Source of the DNA: Zygnema cylindricum
Taxonomy: Eukaryota > Streptophyta > Zygnematophyceae > Zygnematales > Zygnemataceae
NCBI GenBank assembly: GCA_037447655.1
Contig: JBBHKE010001474.1
Span: 126,001 to 161,381, forward strand
Length of the DNA stretch: 35,381 bases
Direction: 5' to 3'
A program made the position numbers and the translations under genes. How positions within the stretch are numbered: position 1 is the first letter of the stretch; the number at the start of each line of letters is the position of its first letter. The notes under the pieces are model-generated. The model was not told the DNA's origin, did not search any database, and saw only the letters and a list, made by a program, of their open reading frames with translations. Positions 8,889 through 19,539 of this stretch are shown piece by piece.

Positions 8889-10043
8889 GAGGCAAAATTT
8901 TCGAGAGCAAGAGAGAGAGAGTGAGGGGAAGAGAGAGAGAAAAAGAGATGAGGGCGAAATTATTGAGTGAGGAAGCGGGAGAAGAAAGGCACAAATTTTT
9001 GAGAGAGGTAGAGGGAGAAGGAGAGGGTAGATTTTTGATAGAGGAAGTGATAGGGAAAGGGAGAGGGTAAATTTTTGAGGGAGGGAGAGAGAGTGAAAGG
9101 GAGAGAGAAGATTTTGGAGAGAGGAGGGCGAATTGAGCGAGAGAGGGAGAGTAAATGGAAGATGGAGAAGGAGAGTAAATTTTTGAAAAGGGAAAGGGTA
9201 CAGTTTTTAGAGGGCGAGAGCGCGAAAAGGAGAGGGCAGATTTTTGAGGGAGGGAGAGATAGTCGGAAAGCGATAGGGCAGATTTTTGAAAGAGGAAGAC
9301 AAAGAGGAAAGGAGAGAGGGGAATAGGGAGAGGGAGAGGAAAAAGGCTGATAATTGAAAGAGGGAGAGGGAGAGGGTTTACCCCCCGGATAGGGAGAGCG
9401 AGAGGGCAAATTTTTGAGAGAGCGAGAGAGAGGGTGAGGGAGAGAGAGAGGGCATTATTTTGCGAGCAAAGGAGAGAGAGTGAGGGAGAGAAAGAGGGCA
9501 AATTTTTGAGAGAAAGTGCGGGAGAGAGCAGATTTTAGAGAGAGGGAGAGGGAGAGGGGCAGATTTATGAAAGAGCAAGAGGATTTTTGGGAGAGGGAGA
9601 GAGAAAGAAAGAGAGAGGGCACATTTTTGAGAGAGGAAGAGGGAGAGTAAAGGGAAGAGGGAGAGGGAGAGGGAGAGAGAAAGGGAGAGGTCATTTTTTA
9701 AGCGAAAAAGAGGGTAAGGGGAAGAAAAAGAGGGGGAGGAAAAGGGTAGATTTTTGAGAAAAAGGGAGAGAGAGGGAGAGAGGGCATATTTTTGAGAGAG
9801 GGAGAGAGAGAGAGGGAAAGAAGGAAGGTATGTTTTTGAGAGAGGGAGGGATAGGAAAAAGGAGAGGGCAAATTTTGGAGAGAGAGGGAGAGGGAGAGGA
9901 AGGGAGCAGATTTTTGAGAAAAAGGGAGAGAGAGGAAAAGCGAGAGGCCATATTTTTGAAAGAGGGGGAGAGAGAGCGAAAAGGAGAGAGCAGATTTTTG
10001 ATAGAGGGAGAGAGAGCGGGAAAAGAGAGGGCTCATTTCCAGG

Positions 10044-10080
10044 AGAGAGAGAGAGAGAGAGGGAGGGAGGGAGGGAAGGG

Positions 10081-10113
<33 letters not shown>

Positions 10114-10345
10114 AGGGAGGGAGGGAGGGAGGGAGGGAGGGAGGGAGGGAGGGAGGGAGGGAGGGGAGGAGGGAAGGAGAGAGGGAGAGAGGGAGAGGGA
10201 GAGGGAGAGGGAGAGGGAGAGGGAGAGGGAGAGAGGGAGAGGGAGAGGGAGAGGGAGAGGGAGAGAGGGAGAGAGGGAGAGGTAGAGAGGGAGAGAGGGA
10301 GAGAGGGAGAGAGAGGGAGGGAGGGAGGGAGGGAGAGGGAGAGAG
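10044..10345 (+). repeat. (GAGG)n/(GA)n pure microsatellite core
   Basis: Within the larger purine tract, this part lacks the ATTTTTGAG motif. It consists of GA runs, about 25 GGGA repeats (10107-10170) and GGGAGA repeats, and looks like a recent expansion. Confidence 0.9.
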
Positions 10346-11172
10346 CAAATATTTGAGAGCAAACGAGGGATAATGGGGGAAAGAGGAAGAGGGAGAAAAG
10401 AAGGGCAATTTTTTTGGAGAGGGAGAAGGTAAATCTTTTAGAGAGGGAGAGAGAGAGGGCAGACTTATGAGAGCGCAAAATGGAGAGGGCAGATTTTTTA
10501 AATGAGGGAGAGAGAGAGAGAGAGAGAGAGAAAAAGGAATAGGGAGAAGGAGAGGGAAAAAAAAAGGCAATAGGGAGAGGGAGAGGGAGAAAGAAAAGAC
10601 ATTTTTTTGAGAAAGGGAGAGGGTAGATTTTTGAGATAGAGAGAGGGCAGATTTTTGAGAGATGAGAGGGAAAGGGCTGATTTTTGTGGGGAGAAGGAGA
10701 GTAAGGGATGAGGGAGAGGGAGAAGAGGGCAAAAGTTTGAGAGAGGGAGAGGGTATACTTAGAAAAGAGAGGGAAAAAAAGAGTGGGAAAAAGAGAGGGC
10801 AGCTTTTAAGGAGAGGGGGAGAAAGATGGTAGATTTTTGAGAGGGAGAGAGAGACGGAAAAGGAAAGGGCAGATTTTTGAGAGAGGAGAGGGAGAGTGAG
10901 AGCAAAAGGAATAAAGAGAGAGAGGGGAAAAAAACTGATAATGTACAGAGGAAGAGGGAGAGGGTTTATTTTTAAAAGAGGGAGAAAGAGAGGGAAAGGG
11001 AGGGTTGATTTCTGAGAGAGGGGAAGAGAGAGAGAAAAGAAAGGGCATATTTTTGGGAGAGGGAGAGAGAGAGGGAAAGGCCAAAGTTTTGAGAGCAAAA
11101 GCGGGAGAGTGAGGGAAAAAAAGAGGGAGCGAGGAAAAGGGCGGATTTAAAAAAAAGGGAGAGAGAGAGGGT

Positions 11173-11392
11173 GGATTTAAAAAAAAGGGAGAGAGGGAGA
11201 AAGAAAGAAGTCAAATTTTTGAAGGAAAGAGGGAGAGGGCAGTTTTTTGAAAGAAGGAGAGAGAGAGGGAGAGAGAGAGGGCGGATTTAAAAAAAAGGGA
11301 GAGAGGGAGAAAGAAAGAAGTCAAATTTTTGAAGGAAAGAGGGAGAGGGCAGTTTTTTGAAAGAAGGAGAGAGAGAGGGAGAGGGAGAGGGA
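11173..11392 (+). repeat. 110-bp tandem duplication inside the purine tract
   Basis: Units starting GGATTTAAAAAAAAGGG at 11173 and 11283 are identical or nearly so for about 100 bases, far more alike than the surrounding degenerate units. A partial earlier copy starts near 11143. Confidence 0.85.
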
Positions 11393-12245
11393 GAGGGCAA
11401 ATTCATGAGAGCGCAAAAAAAGGGCGAATTTATGAGAGCGCAAAAGGGACACAGATTTTTAAAAGTGAGACAGGGAGAGGGTGGATGAGGGAGAGATTTT
11501 TAAAAGAGAGAGGGAGAGAAAAAAAGCAAATTCTGAGAAAGGGAGAGGGTAAGTTTTTGAGAGAGGCAAAAGGTAGATTTTTGAAAGAGGGAAAGAGAGA
11601 GAAATAGACAATGCAAATTTGAGGGAGAGGAGAGGGAGAGGGCATATTTTTGAGAGCGAGAGGGTAGATTTTAGAGAGAGGGGGAGAGAGAGGGAAAAGG
11701 AGAGGGCATATTTTTAAGGGAGAGGGAGAGAGAGAGAGAGGGAGGAGAGGGCAATTTTTTGAAAGAGGGAGAGAGAGAGGGAGAGGGAGAGGGCAAAGTT
11801 TTGAGAGCAAAGAAAATAGAGTGAGGGAAAGAGGGAGAGCGAGAGGAAAAAGGCATATTTTTTAAAGAGAGAGAGAGAGAGAGCAAATTCTTAAGAGAGG
11901 GAGAGAGGGGGAAAATGAGAGTGCATGATTTTGCGAGTGGAAGAGGGTTAAGGTTTTTTTTTAGAAGAGAGAGAGAGAGATGGACTAGGAGGAGGAGAGT
12001 AAGAGGAACAGGGAGAGGGAGAGGAAAAGGTTGATGTTTGAAAAAGAGAGAGGGTAGATTTTTGAGAGAGGTAAGGGGACGAAGGAAAAAAAGAGCGCAG
12101 ATTTAAGAGAGAGAGGGAAAATGAGAGGGTATATTTTAGGAAGAGGGAGAGAGAGAGGGAAAGAGGAATGGCATGTTTTTGAAAGCGGGAGAGGGAAAAA
12201 GAGAGAGCAAATAAGAACGTGTGAGGGAGTGAGAGATTTCATTTT

Positions 12246-14178
12246 TTTTTATTTTTTTTCTTTCTTTCCACGATATTTTGAATGAATAAAACTAACATAA
12301 TCACAAGTAAATATATATTTTTTTGGTGTCCAGCTGTGGGATAGAAATGAAAAAATATCTTCAAAAAACCAGCAGCAATAAGTCGTCAACATATTTGAAA
12401 AAGCTTATGTTATTTTTGTTTAAGACATTATTTTTGAAAGGGTGGGAAATAATTGCTTTTACAGACGTAATTAGTTTCAAAAATGTGTTTCCACTCTTTT
12501 GGTTTTTTAATTGGTGTTTTACATTTCTACTTTGTACTCATCTTCTTTGGTTTGCTTCTAACCGACTCAATTGAGATGCCCTTTAAACACTAGGGCATAT
12601 TTACAACATAAACCTCGTGACTATGTATAAAGTACTTCATAGTTGAGGATGTACAAAAAAATATGTACAAGAACCACAATTTTCTTTCTTTGAAAAATAC
12701 ATAATTTCTTGAACTTCTTCTACGAAGTGTTGTAAATTCCCATACAAATATAAACTCACCCAAGTTTGTTGCTTTCCATTCTCTCCTTTTTCTCCTTTTT
12801 TATATCTATTTGTTTTTTTACCGATTAGTGTTTGCATTTCATTACTCTTTCTAATCGATGATTCATAAAGTAATATCAGGTATTAACCACTTACAATTGT
12901 CATCTCTAAAATTTGCGAATGATGTACTCAAAAAAACCTTCAGCATTTTCAGATTGTAAAAAACAATTATAAAAAAGTTTCCTAAAGGGGGGGTGCAAAA
13001 TATTGTTCAGAAAACTTAAAAGATTAGCTTTTTGTAATTTTATTAGCACTTCCATCCTTCAAGACAAAGGACACATCAATGCACTTTCTTGAGTCCAATA
13101 TACTATCCCTTTGCTGTTCTCATCTACTATCGAAAAAACAAATTTTGATTCCTAAATAGATTACAAATCTTGACCCTATATTTTTGGTAAATCTTCATTT
13201 TCCACGACGATTTCTTAAGCGTCGCCCTTCTCCTCCTCCCTTTCAATCAAACCCATATTTGCTTTCCTACCGCCTTCCAAACACATCTACAAAATTCAAA
13301 AAGACAAGCGTTCGAAAAGTCAACTTTTCCCGTGCCAGATATTCAAAACTTTTTTAAGTTGGTTACTATCATAAAAAATCAGCAAAAGGCGCAGAATTAA
13401 AAGCAATTCCATATTGAATTCTTTTTCAAAAAAATACTCAATCTACAATATGCCTTAATTTAAAACAGTAAAGATTATTTTTCAAAAAAATATCCTTTTC
13501 ATCACATATATTCAGTGTTCGCAAAGCTTATAAACCGTTCGTGTACTTAGAAAGATTTTTAAATAGTGTAGAAGTAAATTTACCGTAATTGATGTTAATT
13601 AAGAATTTGATTTTTTTTTTAAAAAAGGTGTATTCTAATTTCAGCGTTAATGCTAATTTAGAACAGCAAATATGGAAAAATTTATGTACGATTATACACA
13701 TTATTATATGTATCCGTACAAAATATTAAAAATCGTACTCCGTCGTGAAATTTAAATATCCATACATGTAAGACTAATTTATGTGTTAGACTAACCCCGT
13801 TTTTTGAGCGCACGTTCCCATGCGTGCGCGTCTGATTTAATTCATTTTTTGTAAAATTTTCACTTGAAAGGTACATTTATGTACAGTCTGACATCGACCG
13901 TACACCACACTATTTATATATTATTGTACTTTCATTTTTTACTCTGTTCTGTACGGTACCTTAATTAACGTCAAGGTAAAATTAAAATCATTTATACTAT
14001 TTGGGGAAAAAAATCAAAATTTTAAGAACCCAAATTAGAGTTGTTGACACTAATAACGATTCGCGGTGTAATTGTTTTCCGTACAATTACAGTGTCTTTT
14101 GATGTAACCCCACCATAGGTTTCAATTTTGCGGCAAAGTGAAAAGCCAACGTGTGGTTTCATTCTGCAATTCACATAG
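12246..14178. other. AT-rich stretch without recognised genes
   Basis: Short open frames (for example 12323-12574 and 13682-13876) carry no recognisable motif. From about 13680 the sequence has the TACG/CGTAC-rich style of the transposon cluster that follows, so its right part may be old TE sequence. Confidence 0.5.
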
Positions 14179-14186
14179 TTTTTTGT

Positions 14187-14654
14187 CATAGTTCAAAACA
14201 TAGTTCAAAAGTAGGCGTTTTTATGGTAGGCCTTTGGTCGGCGCCTTTTTCATAAGTTGTGTTATGGGCTTTTCATGTGATCTCTTTAGATAGCTATTTT
14301 GATCAGCGACCGACCGATTGTCCGAATCTGACGGTGTAAATATTTTTTTTTGGTCCATACGTTTTAATTGGTCCGAATCAATCTTTGGTCCGAATGTTTT
14401 AATTGGTCCGAAGTGGTCCGAATACAATATGGGTCTTAAGGTCATACTGTATGCTTTGCATACAAAAGGCATATTTTATGGGCCAATTAAAATGTTCGGA
14501 CCAAAAAAAAATATTTACACCGTCATATTCGGACGATCAGACGGTCGTTGATCAAGTAGCGATCTAAAAAGATCACATGAAAAGCCCATAACACAACTTA
14601 TGATAAAGGCGTCGACCAAAGGCCTACCATAAAAACGCCTACTTTTGAACTATG
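14187..14654. mobile_element. CATAG-ended MITE, copy 1, with 8-bp target duplication
   Basis: 468 bp with long inverted arms of about 190 bp each. The left end is CATAGTTCAAAA, repeated once, then GTAGGCGTTTTTATGG. The right end is CCATAAAAACGCCTAC, then TTTTGAACTATG. The identical 8-mer TTTTTTGT flanks it (14179-14186 and 14655-14662). The centre contains repeated TTGGTCCGAA and a hairpin around CATACTGTATGCTTTGCATAC. No coding capacity. An 8-bp duplication is typical of hAT. Class is inferred from that only. See copy 2 at 16612-17171. Confidence 0.88.
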
Positions 14655-15279
14655 TTTTTTGTCCATTAATTTGGTAATAAAGTAGGCTTTTTCAACTCTT
14701 TTATTTCCATTTGTTTTTTTTTTAAATGACGGTCGACGGTCACAACCGCGGCAAAATTTTGGCCGGTTGAAAGTACACATTTTCGCAAGTCAAACTTCAA
14801 AGCTCTTCAACGAATTGACCGTGAAATTAAGAATCAACGGTACCAAATTCGTACGAATTTGTAAGTAGATTGTACTATTTTGGACAAGCTGACGTAGGCG
14901 TTTGCGCCCAGCCAAAATGTCGCATGCGCGTATCATTCCCCCTTACCAATATTATGAGTCTAATTTTAGGTAATTCCCATGTGATGTCAATAGACAACTT
15001 CTAATGCGAACTAACATCAATGAACTGTACAGTACCCCGTGTATCCCTATTAGTATTAATATTTTACTTAAAACTTATTTTCTCCATGTACACTTGTCCG
15101 ATTGTAGATCTCACAGTTGCGATTGAAAGGTAAGATTCTCAGATTCGCTTGGCGGTATCAAATTAAAAATTGGACAACTGTGTATGCAAAAAATATGTTT
15201 TGAGTGGCATAAAAATTATTAACCCTAATAGCGATTCATGTTGTATAGTATTGTAGCTACATGCAGAGTAATAGACTAA

Positions 15280-15348
15280 CGGTGTGGTTACATCAGACGA
15301 AAAGTGAGGTTTATTACAGAATTTTGTACTTGATCGTGAGTTTTTTGT
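15280..15348 (+). repeat. Dispersed repeat R1, copy B, left part
   Basis: Contains GTGGTTACATCAGACG and AAAAGTGAGG, then TTACAGAATTTTGTAC, as in R1 copies A and C. The repeat is interrupted at 15349 by the hAT-like element and resumes at 16261. Confidence 0.65.
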
Positions 15349-16260
15349 AGTGTTGTGTATTGGTAAAAGATTTATCGCGATAACACCGATATCGACAGTT
15401 ATTGGTTATCGAACGGTCAGAGGTCCCGATATATCTGTACTTTTTGTACTTTCTGTTCGGAGTACTTCTGTTCGGTAAACTGAACGAGTTATTTACGGGA
15501 AATGTACGGCTTTTTACGGGAAATGTAACGGCTTCTTACAGGAAATGTACGGACTTTGACGAAAAAATACGTTGCACTTTGTAGTACTTCCTAGTCGGTT
15601 AACTGAACAGAAATTTTCCGCGAACCTACTGCATTGTACCGACAAACTGATGATCATGGAACGGGAAAAAGACGACGAACATAAAGTACAACGGACGCAA
15701 AAGAACATTATGCGCGCCGCCGGAATGGAACGGACGACTTTCAATGAGAAAATACGAGCGGACGGCCAGCGTGAGCGCCAACATCCCGGAATGGCTCTTT
15801 TGGCGGCTTATGCCAAAAAAGACGACGGATTGACACGTGGCAGGTTTCCACTGGATCCCAAGGAAGAAAGGGACAAAGCCATGGCGTCGGATGTGAAAGG
15901 TACATCGTTTTAACTCAAGCCGGACTAAAGTCGTACATATCTTATGTCGGCTACTGTTTTTTCGGCTTGTACAAATGATCTGATTGGTAGGCACCTTAGT
16001 AGATAGGGGTTGTGAGTAGGGCGCGTCGGGGGAATAACAAATACAGTTGAGTGAACTGGACGTACATTTATCTGTACGGTTCGTAAATATATCGCCAATA
16101 GTTATCGATATCGGTATTATCGCCGATAATAACTGATAAATATCGGTTATTTATCAGCGATAACACAGATAACGATATATGGTACCAATATATCGATTAT
16201 CGTCTACCCAAAAAAGGCCCATATCGGTTATCGGCAAATCCTTAGCGATACACGACACTA
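15349..16260. mobile_element. TAGTG-ended hAT-like non-autonomous element with 8-bp target duplication
   Basis: 912 bp between identical copies of GTTTTTTG (15341-15348 and 16261-16268). Ends are TAGTGTTGTGTAT and ATACACGACACTA, with further inverted similarity inward through GATTTATCG/GATAAC blocks. A TARNG-type end plus an 8-bp duplication fits hAT. Inside are repeated ACGGGAAATGTACGG units (15495-15560) and an open frame of 113 codons (15572-15913, charged, no motif I recognise). That frame is too short for a hAT transposase. A related end occurs at 27331. Confidence 0.85.
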
Positions 16261-16611
16261 GTTTTTTGAAGACAACATTACAAAAAATAAGATTACTATC
16301 CTCCAAGGATCCAAGAGAAACCATCGACCGTCCAATTATGTTTTGGTCTTTTTGTGCAAAGCAATCACTCCATCCGCATTTGTAATGGTGAACCTACCTT
16401 ACGGAGGTGAGTACACCATCACAAAACCTGTAAAATCGCTACACATGGAGAATAGACACGTGCGACGACGAAAAAAATAAAATTTTCACACGTCCCCAAA
16501 GTCATGTGCCTTTGGACAAGGTGACCGTAAAATCTTTGCAATAGTACGATTTTTGCCTTCCTTCCAAAAGAAGTACGGTTTTTGCCTTCCTTCCAGCTTC
16601 ATGGTTTCGAG
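16261..16611 (+). repeat. Dispersed repeat R1, copy B, right part
   Basis: Continues the R1 order after the hAT-like insertion: CCAAGAGAAACCATCGACCG (CCAAG, then GACCGACC in copy C), GCATTTGTAATGG, CCTACCTTACGGAGG, CTACACATGGA and TTGGACAAGGTGACC. It is interrupted again at 16612 by the second CATAG element. A short local duplication of ACGGTTTTTGCCTTCCTTCC-type sequence lies at 16548-16596. Confidence 0.65.
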
Positions 16612-17171
16612 CATAGTTCAAAAGTAGGTGAAAGTAGGCCCATACAATATGCCTATTGTACGCAAAACATACAATATGGTCTTAAGACCAATATTGTATT
16701 GGTCGCAAAATGAAAAAAAATAGTAACAGGTTTGAGTTGCACATCGATCGATAGAGAATTAAACGTCATGTCTAAATTTTGAAAATCATTCGGACAAATT
16801 TGTATTTTTCCGTGAGTTTTGAGGTAATTTTTATTTAAACCGTCAGATTTGGACGATCGGACGGGCGCTGATCAAAGTAGCGATCTAAGAAGAACACAAG
16901 AAAAGCCCATAATACAACTTACGATAGGACTTGCGTAAGTGTTTTTTTTTTCCGGGTTTTTTTCCCTGCGGAATGTCATCCTACTGTCAGTTTGCTAAAA
17001 AAATTCGTCCGGCGGCGTGCGCTGTATTATGATGATACGTCAGATTCGTACGTTCGTACAAGAGTGTGCACAATGTACACACATACAGTATGCTTACTCT
17101 ACGCGAGTTTTGTGCCAAGTTTTGTGCGCCTACCAAAGGTCTACCATAAAAACGCCTACTTTTGAACCATG
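16612..17171. mobile_element. CATAG-ended MITE, copy 2, with 8-bp target duplication
   Basis: 560 bp flanked by identical GTTTCGAG (16604-16611 and 17172-17179). The left end is CATAGTTCAAAAGTAGG and the right end CCTACTTTTGAACCATG, as in copy 1. Internal blocks shared with copy 1 are GCGATCTAA..AAAAGCCCATAA and CTACCATAAAAACGCC. A CATACAATATG..CATATTGTATG-like hairpin sits near 16651-16705. Extra internal sequence makes it about 90 bp longer than copy 1. No coding capacity. Confidence 0.88.
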
Positions 17172-17179
17172 GTTTCGAG

Positions 17180-17974
17180 CCGTGTTGTTAATATCGCGCG
17201 ATTTTTTCTTTTTTTGCAATTGAAATGGCAATTCAGACGTTGAAAAATCACAAAAATCACGTCTGCGCTTTTGTCCGAAAACTGTACGACAATTTACGGA
17301 AAAGTTAGCGTTCCGTAAAATGCTGGGCTTTACGGTAATGTACGAAATTTGACGAAAACATACGTCGCAGTTATTGGTATTTTTTGTCTTGTAAACTGAA
17401 CAGAAATTTCACGAAACATGTACGTAATTTTTCGAAAATGTACGGACAACTTCGAAAAGAGACGTATGAAATGTTATTTGCGCGCGGTAAGTTTGAAAAA
17501 TGTATGAACGTCTTCTTCAATTACTTTTGAAAGAAGCCGCCATGGAATGTTAAAAATCTGCCAAGAACCTTCCTGTCACATAGTATCACACAGACGTACT
17601 TTGACAAAAATATTGCGTTGGCCGAGATTTTAGCCTGGCTCTACGGTCTTCCATCATAACCTGTTTCGCATTTGTAACGGAAAACTTACAAACTGCGGTA
17701 TAATTTAAAATTCATTTTTGTTTACATGTACGAAATAGTACGGACAAGAATTCATTAACGATTTTTACGATTTTTTCAAAAGGTTCAATGCGTTTGGTAC
17801 GTATAATTCGTCGCGATTAAATCGTTTGCACTAAACCCCGTGAACAACTATTCGTTTCGAGCTCTATTTTTGTCGTATGTTTTGAAATACAAATTCAAAT
17901 TGCGAAAGTACATGTACATGATACGCAAGTACAGAGTTTAAAACGAAATTAATCGGTTTCAAATCTTTGATTGA
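17180..17974 (+). repeat. R1/R3-like old repeat sequence
   Basis: CGTACG- and TTTACGGAAA-rich DNA resembling the interior of the hAT-like element at 15349-16260 (GTAAACTGAACAGAAATTT at about 17391-17409 versus 15600). From about 17880, AATACAAATTCAAATTGCG, GATACGCAAGTACAGA and CGGTTTCAAATCTTTGATT match 19691-19785. No gene seen. Confidence 0.5.
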
Positions 17975-18913
17975 GGGCGTGTCCCCATGTAACCGAAACT
18001 TTGAAACGCTCCTTTAGATTTTAGCGCAGATTTTACGGTATACTTTTCAAAGTGTGCCTATGTCAATCATTACTTGCGCGTTCATTACTTCAAATTTTGT
18101 GACAATTGTAGACGTCTACAAAATGTGCGACAGTCTACGAAACGAAATGTAGACGACTACGAAACTACAAAACTTTCTAAAAACGGCGACGGTTGTAGAC
18201 GTCGAGGTTTTTGTGACGTTGTAGATGTTTAGGGTTTTGTGACATAGCGAAGTCATGCTACCATGTGACGTCATCAGTATGTAAATTTCCGCCATGGTTT
18301 TTTGATTTCGTTTTCTTATCTTTTATCATTTGATATGCCATCAACCTTTAGACCAAAAATATTCAGAAAAAAAGAAAAAAAATACATCTTTCATTTGATA
18401 CTATTATTGTTACATCTCGTGTAAATATGAGAGAAAGAGGAGTGGTCGAGTGAGAAAGAGGGGGGGAGACAAGTACGACGTAAAATTTTGCAAAAGACCC
18501 ATGAAGGAAAGTGGAGGTCCGAGACCCCTGCAATTTTTTTTCCGTACATGTTTGTCATTTTCTTATGTGCATGCGCGTGACGAGCAGTGAAAAAAATAGC
18601 GTGAACTTTCCTTCGTGCATTTTTTTTCGAAAACGTTTGACACGTGCAATCCAAGTTTTCTATTCGTCAATCGGGTAGTATTTTGATTAAATTCAGGTCG
18701 TTATTTCATTCCAGTGCAAGTGTGAAGATGAGCTGGAAGGGGGTCGCAATGTAATAACGCCAAATTGCCGTACCCTCCAAGTTCTAAGAAGACGCAAAAT
18801 TTACTTGTGATTTTGCCCATTTTTCGTACGGCGTAATATTTTTTCGTTGCAAGTCCCATTTTATGTGAAAACGACGGAAAAAAACCCTTTCTTGAACACA
18901 TAGGGACACGCCC
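17975..18913. mobile_element. PIF/Harbinger-like non-autonomous element inserted in R3
   Basis: 939 bp with ends GGGCGTGTCCC (17975-17985) and GGGACACGCCC (18903-18913). The inverted similarity extends to 16 bp with one mismatch (then ATGT). Flanking trinucleotides are TGA and TAA, close to the TWA duplication of PIF/Harbinger, whose ends also start with GGG. The flanks rejoin to a sequence present uninterrupted at 19691-19830, which shows the insertion. Inside are GTAGACGTCTAC-like repeats (18105-18215), a TGACGTCA site (18267-18274) and two short minus-strand frames (18391-18654, 18701-18901) that I do not recognise. Confidence 0.75.
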
Positions 18914-19010
18914 TAAGATTGGATCCTCAACTTACGTGGAGCCACTCAAATTGAACCACGTATGTTAAAACTCATTTACAGACGTTACGCGATGTAAGCG
19001 AAGCCTCTAC
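18914..19010 (+). repeat. R3 repeat, copy 1 (right part)
   Basis: GATTGGATCCTCAACTTACG, then TGGAGCC, ACCACGTATG, TTACGCGATGTAA and GCCTCTA, as at 19784-19880. The left part of this copy lies before 17975. Confidence 0.75.
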
Positions 19011-19014
19011 ATTA

Positions 19015-19123
19015 GGCCCCGCTTCTCCATCAGGCGCCCAGCTTCTCCATCCCCGCTTCTCCATCAGGCGCCCAGCTTCTCCATCCCCGCTTCTCCATCA
19101 GGCGCCCAGCTTCTCCATCAGGC
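19015..19123 (+). repeat. 34-bp minisatellite
   Basis: Just over three tandem copies of CCCCGCTTCTCCATCAGG followed by CGCCCAGCTTCTCCAT. It is GC-rich against AT-rich surroundings. A further TTCTCCATCAGG occurs at 19167. Confidence 0.88.
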
Positions 19124-19258
19124 GCCGACAGTAATCGTACAAAAACGTACTAATATTTCGTTCACTTCTCCATCAGGTCGTGTCAGCAATGAAATCTATG
19201 GCGTATGTGATTTATTTCGATTGGTGCACGTAGGTTCCTCTTCTGACGGCGAACATAG

Positions 19259-19539
19259 TCAAAGATTCCAAAAGCAAAATATCTGAACTTGTGTCCGTAC
19301 ATCCAGCCGTAAAATTACATTACATGCGTTTACAATTTGTACGTTTGTGTTTTGTTTTTTTTGTCGTTGTTTTGTCGTTCGTGCTTCGTCGTGGCGCCGC
19401 AAATTCCGGATGTCAACGGATGGTGGAGGAGGCGTCACGGCACATTCTTCGACAAACATTTTCTCGTTGTTTTCGTTGGATTTGATTCCCGCTTGTCCGA
19501 AGGCGCGTGGCAAATCTTTGACGATTTTATAGATTTGAT
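19259..19539 (+). other. Unrecognised stretch with overlapping short open frames
   Basis: Several overlapping frames on both strands (81 codons at 19337-19582 plus, 84 codons at 19259-19513 minus). GC content is higher than nearby. The plus frame ends with WQIFDDFIDLIVDLRGI and runs into R3. I recognise no domain and cannot say which strand, if any, codes. Confidence 0.2.

Larger units (their letters stand above)
8889..12245 (+). repeat. 3.3-kb purine tract with a degenerate ~40-bp minisatellite
   Basis: Almost wholly A and G on the plus strand. The core motif (C)ARATTTTTGAGAGAGGGAGAG recurs about every 35-50 bp from 8994 onward (for example 9029, 9068, 9237, 9409, 9500, 9747, 9786, 9907, 9950, 9993), separated by GA/GGGA filler. 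This is a diverged minisatellite, not a simple GA microsatellite. Minus-strand frames of up to 466 codons (Ser/Pro/Leu) are translation artefacts. The tract begins exactly where the pyrimidine tract ends. Confidence 0.9.

Noticed and set aside
9378-11098. Minus-strand Ser/Pro/Leu frames of 366 and 466 codons
   Set aside because: Reverse strand of the GA/GGGA minisatellite. The repeat composition explains the openness.
18267-18274. CRE-type TGACGTCA promoter element
   Set aside because: A single 8-mer inside a transposon, with no gene start nearby.
19015-19123. CRISPR-like spaced repeats
   Set aside because: Units are adjacent 34-bp tandem copies without unique spacers, in a eukaryotic context.
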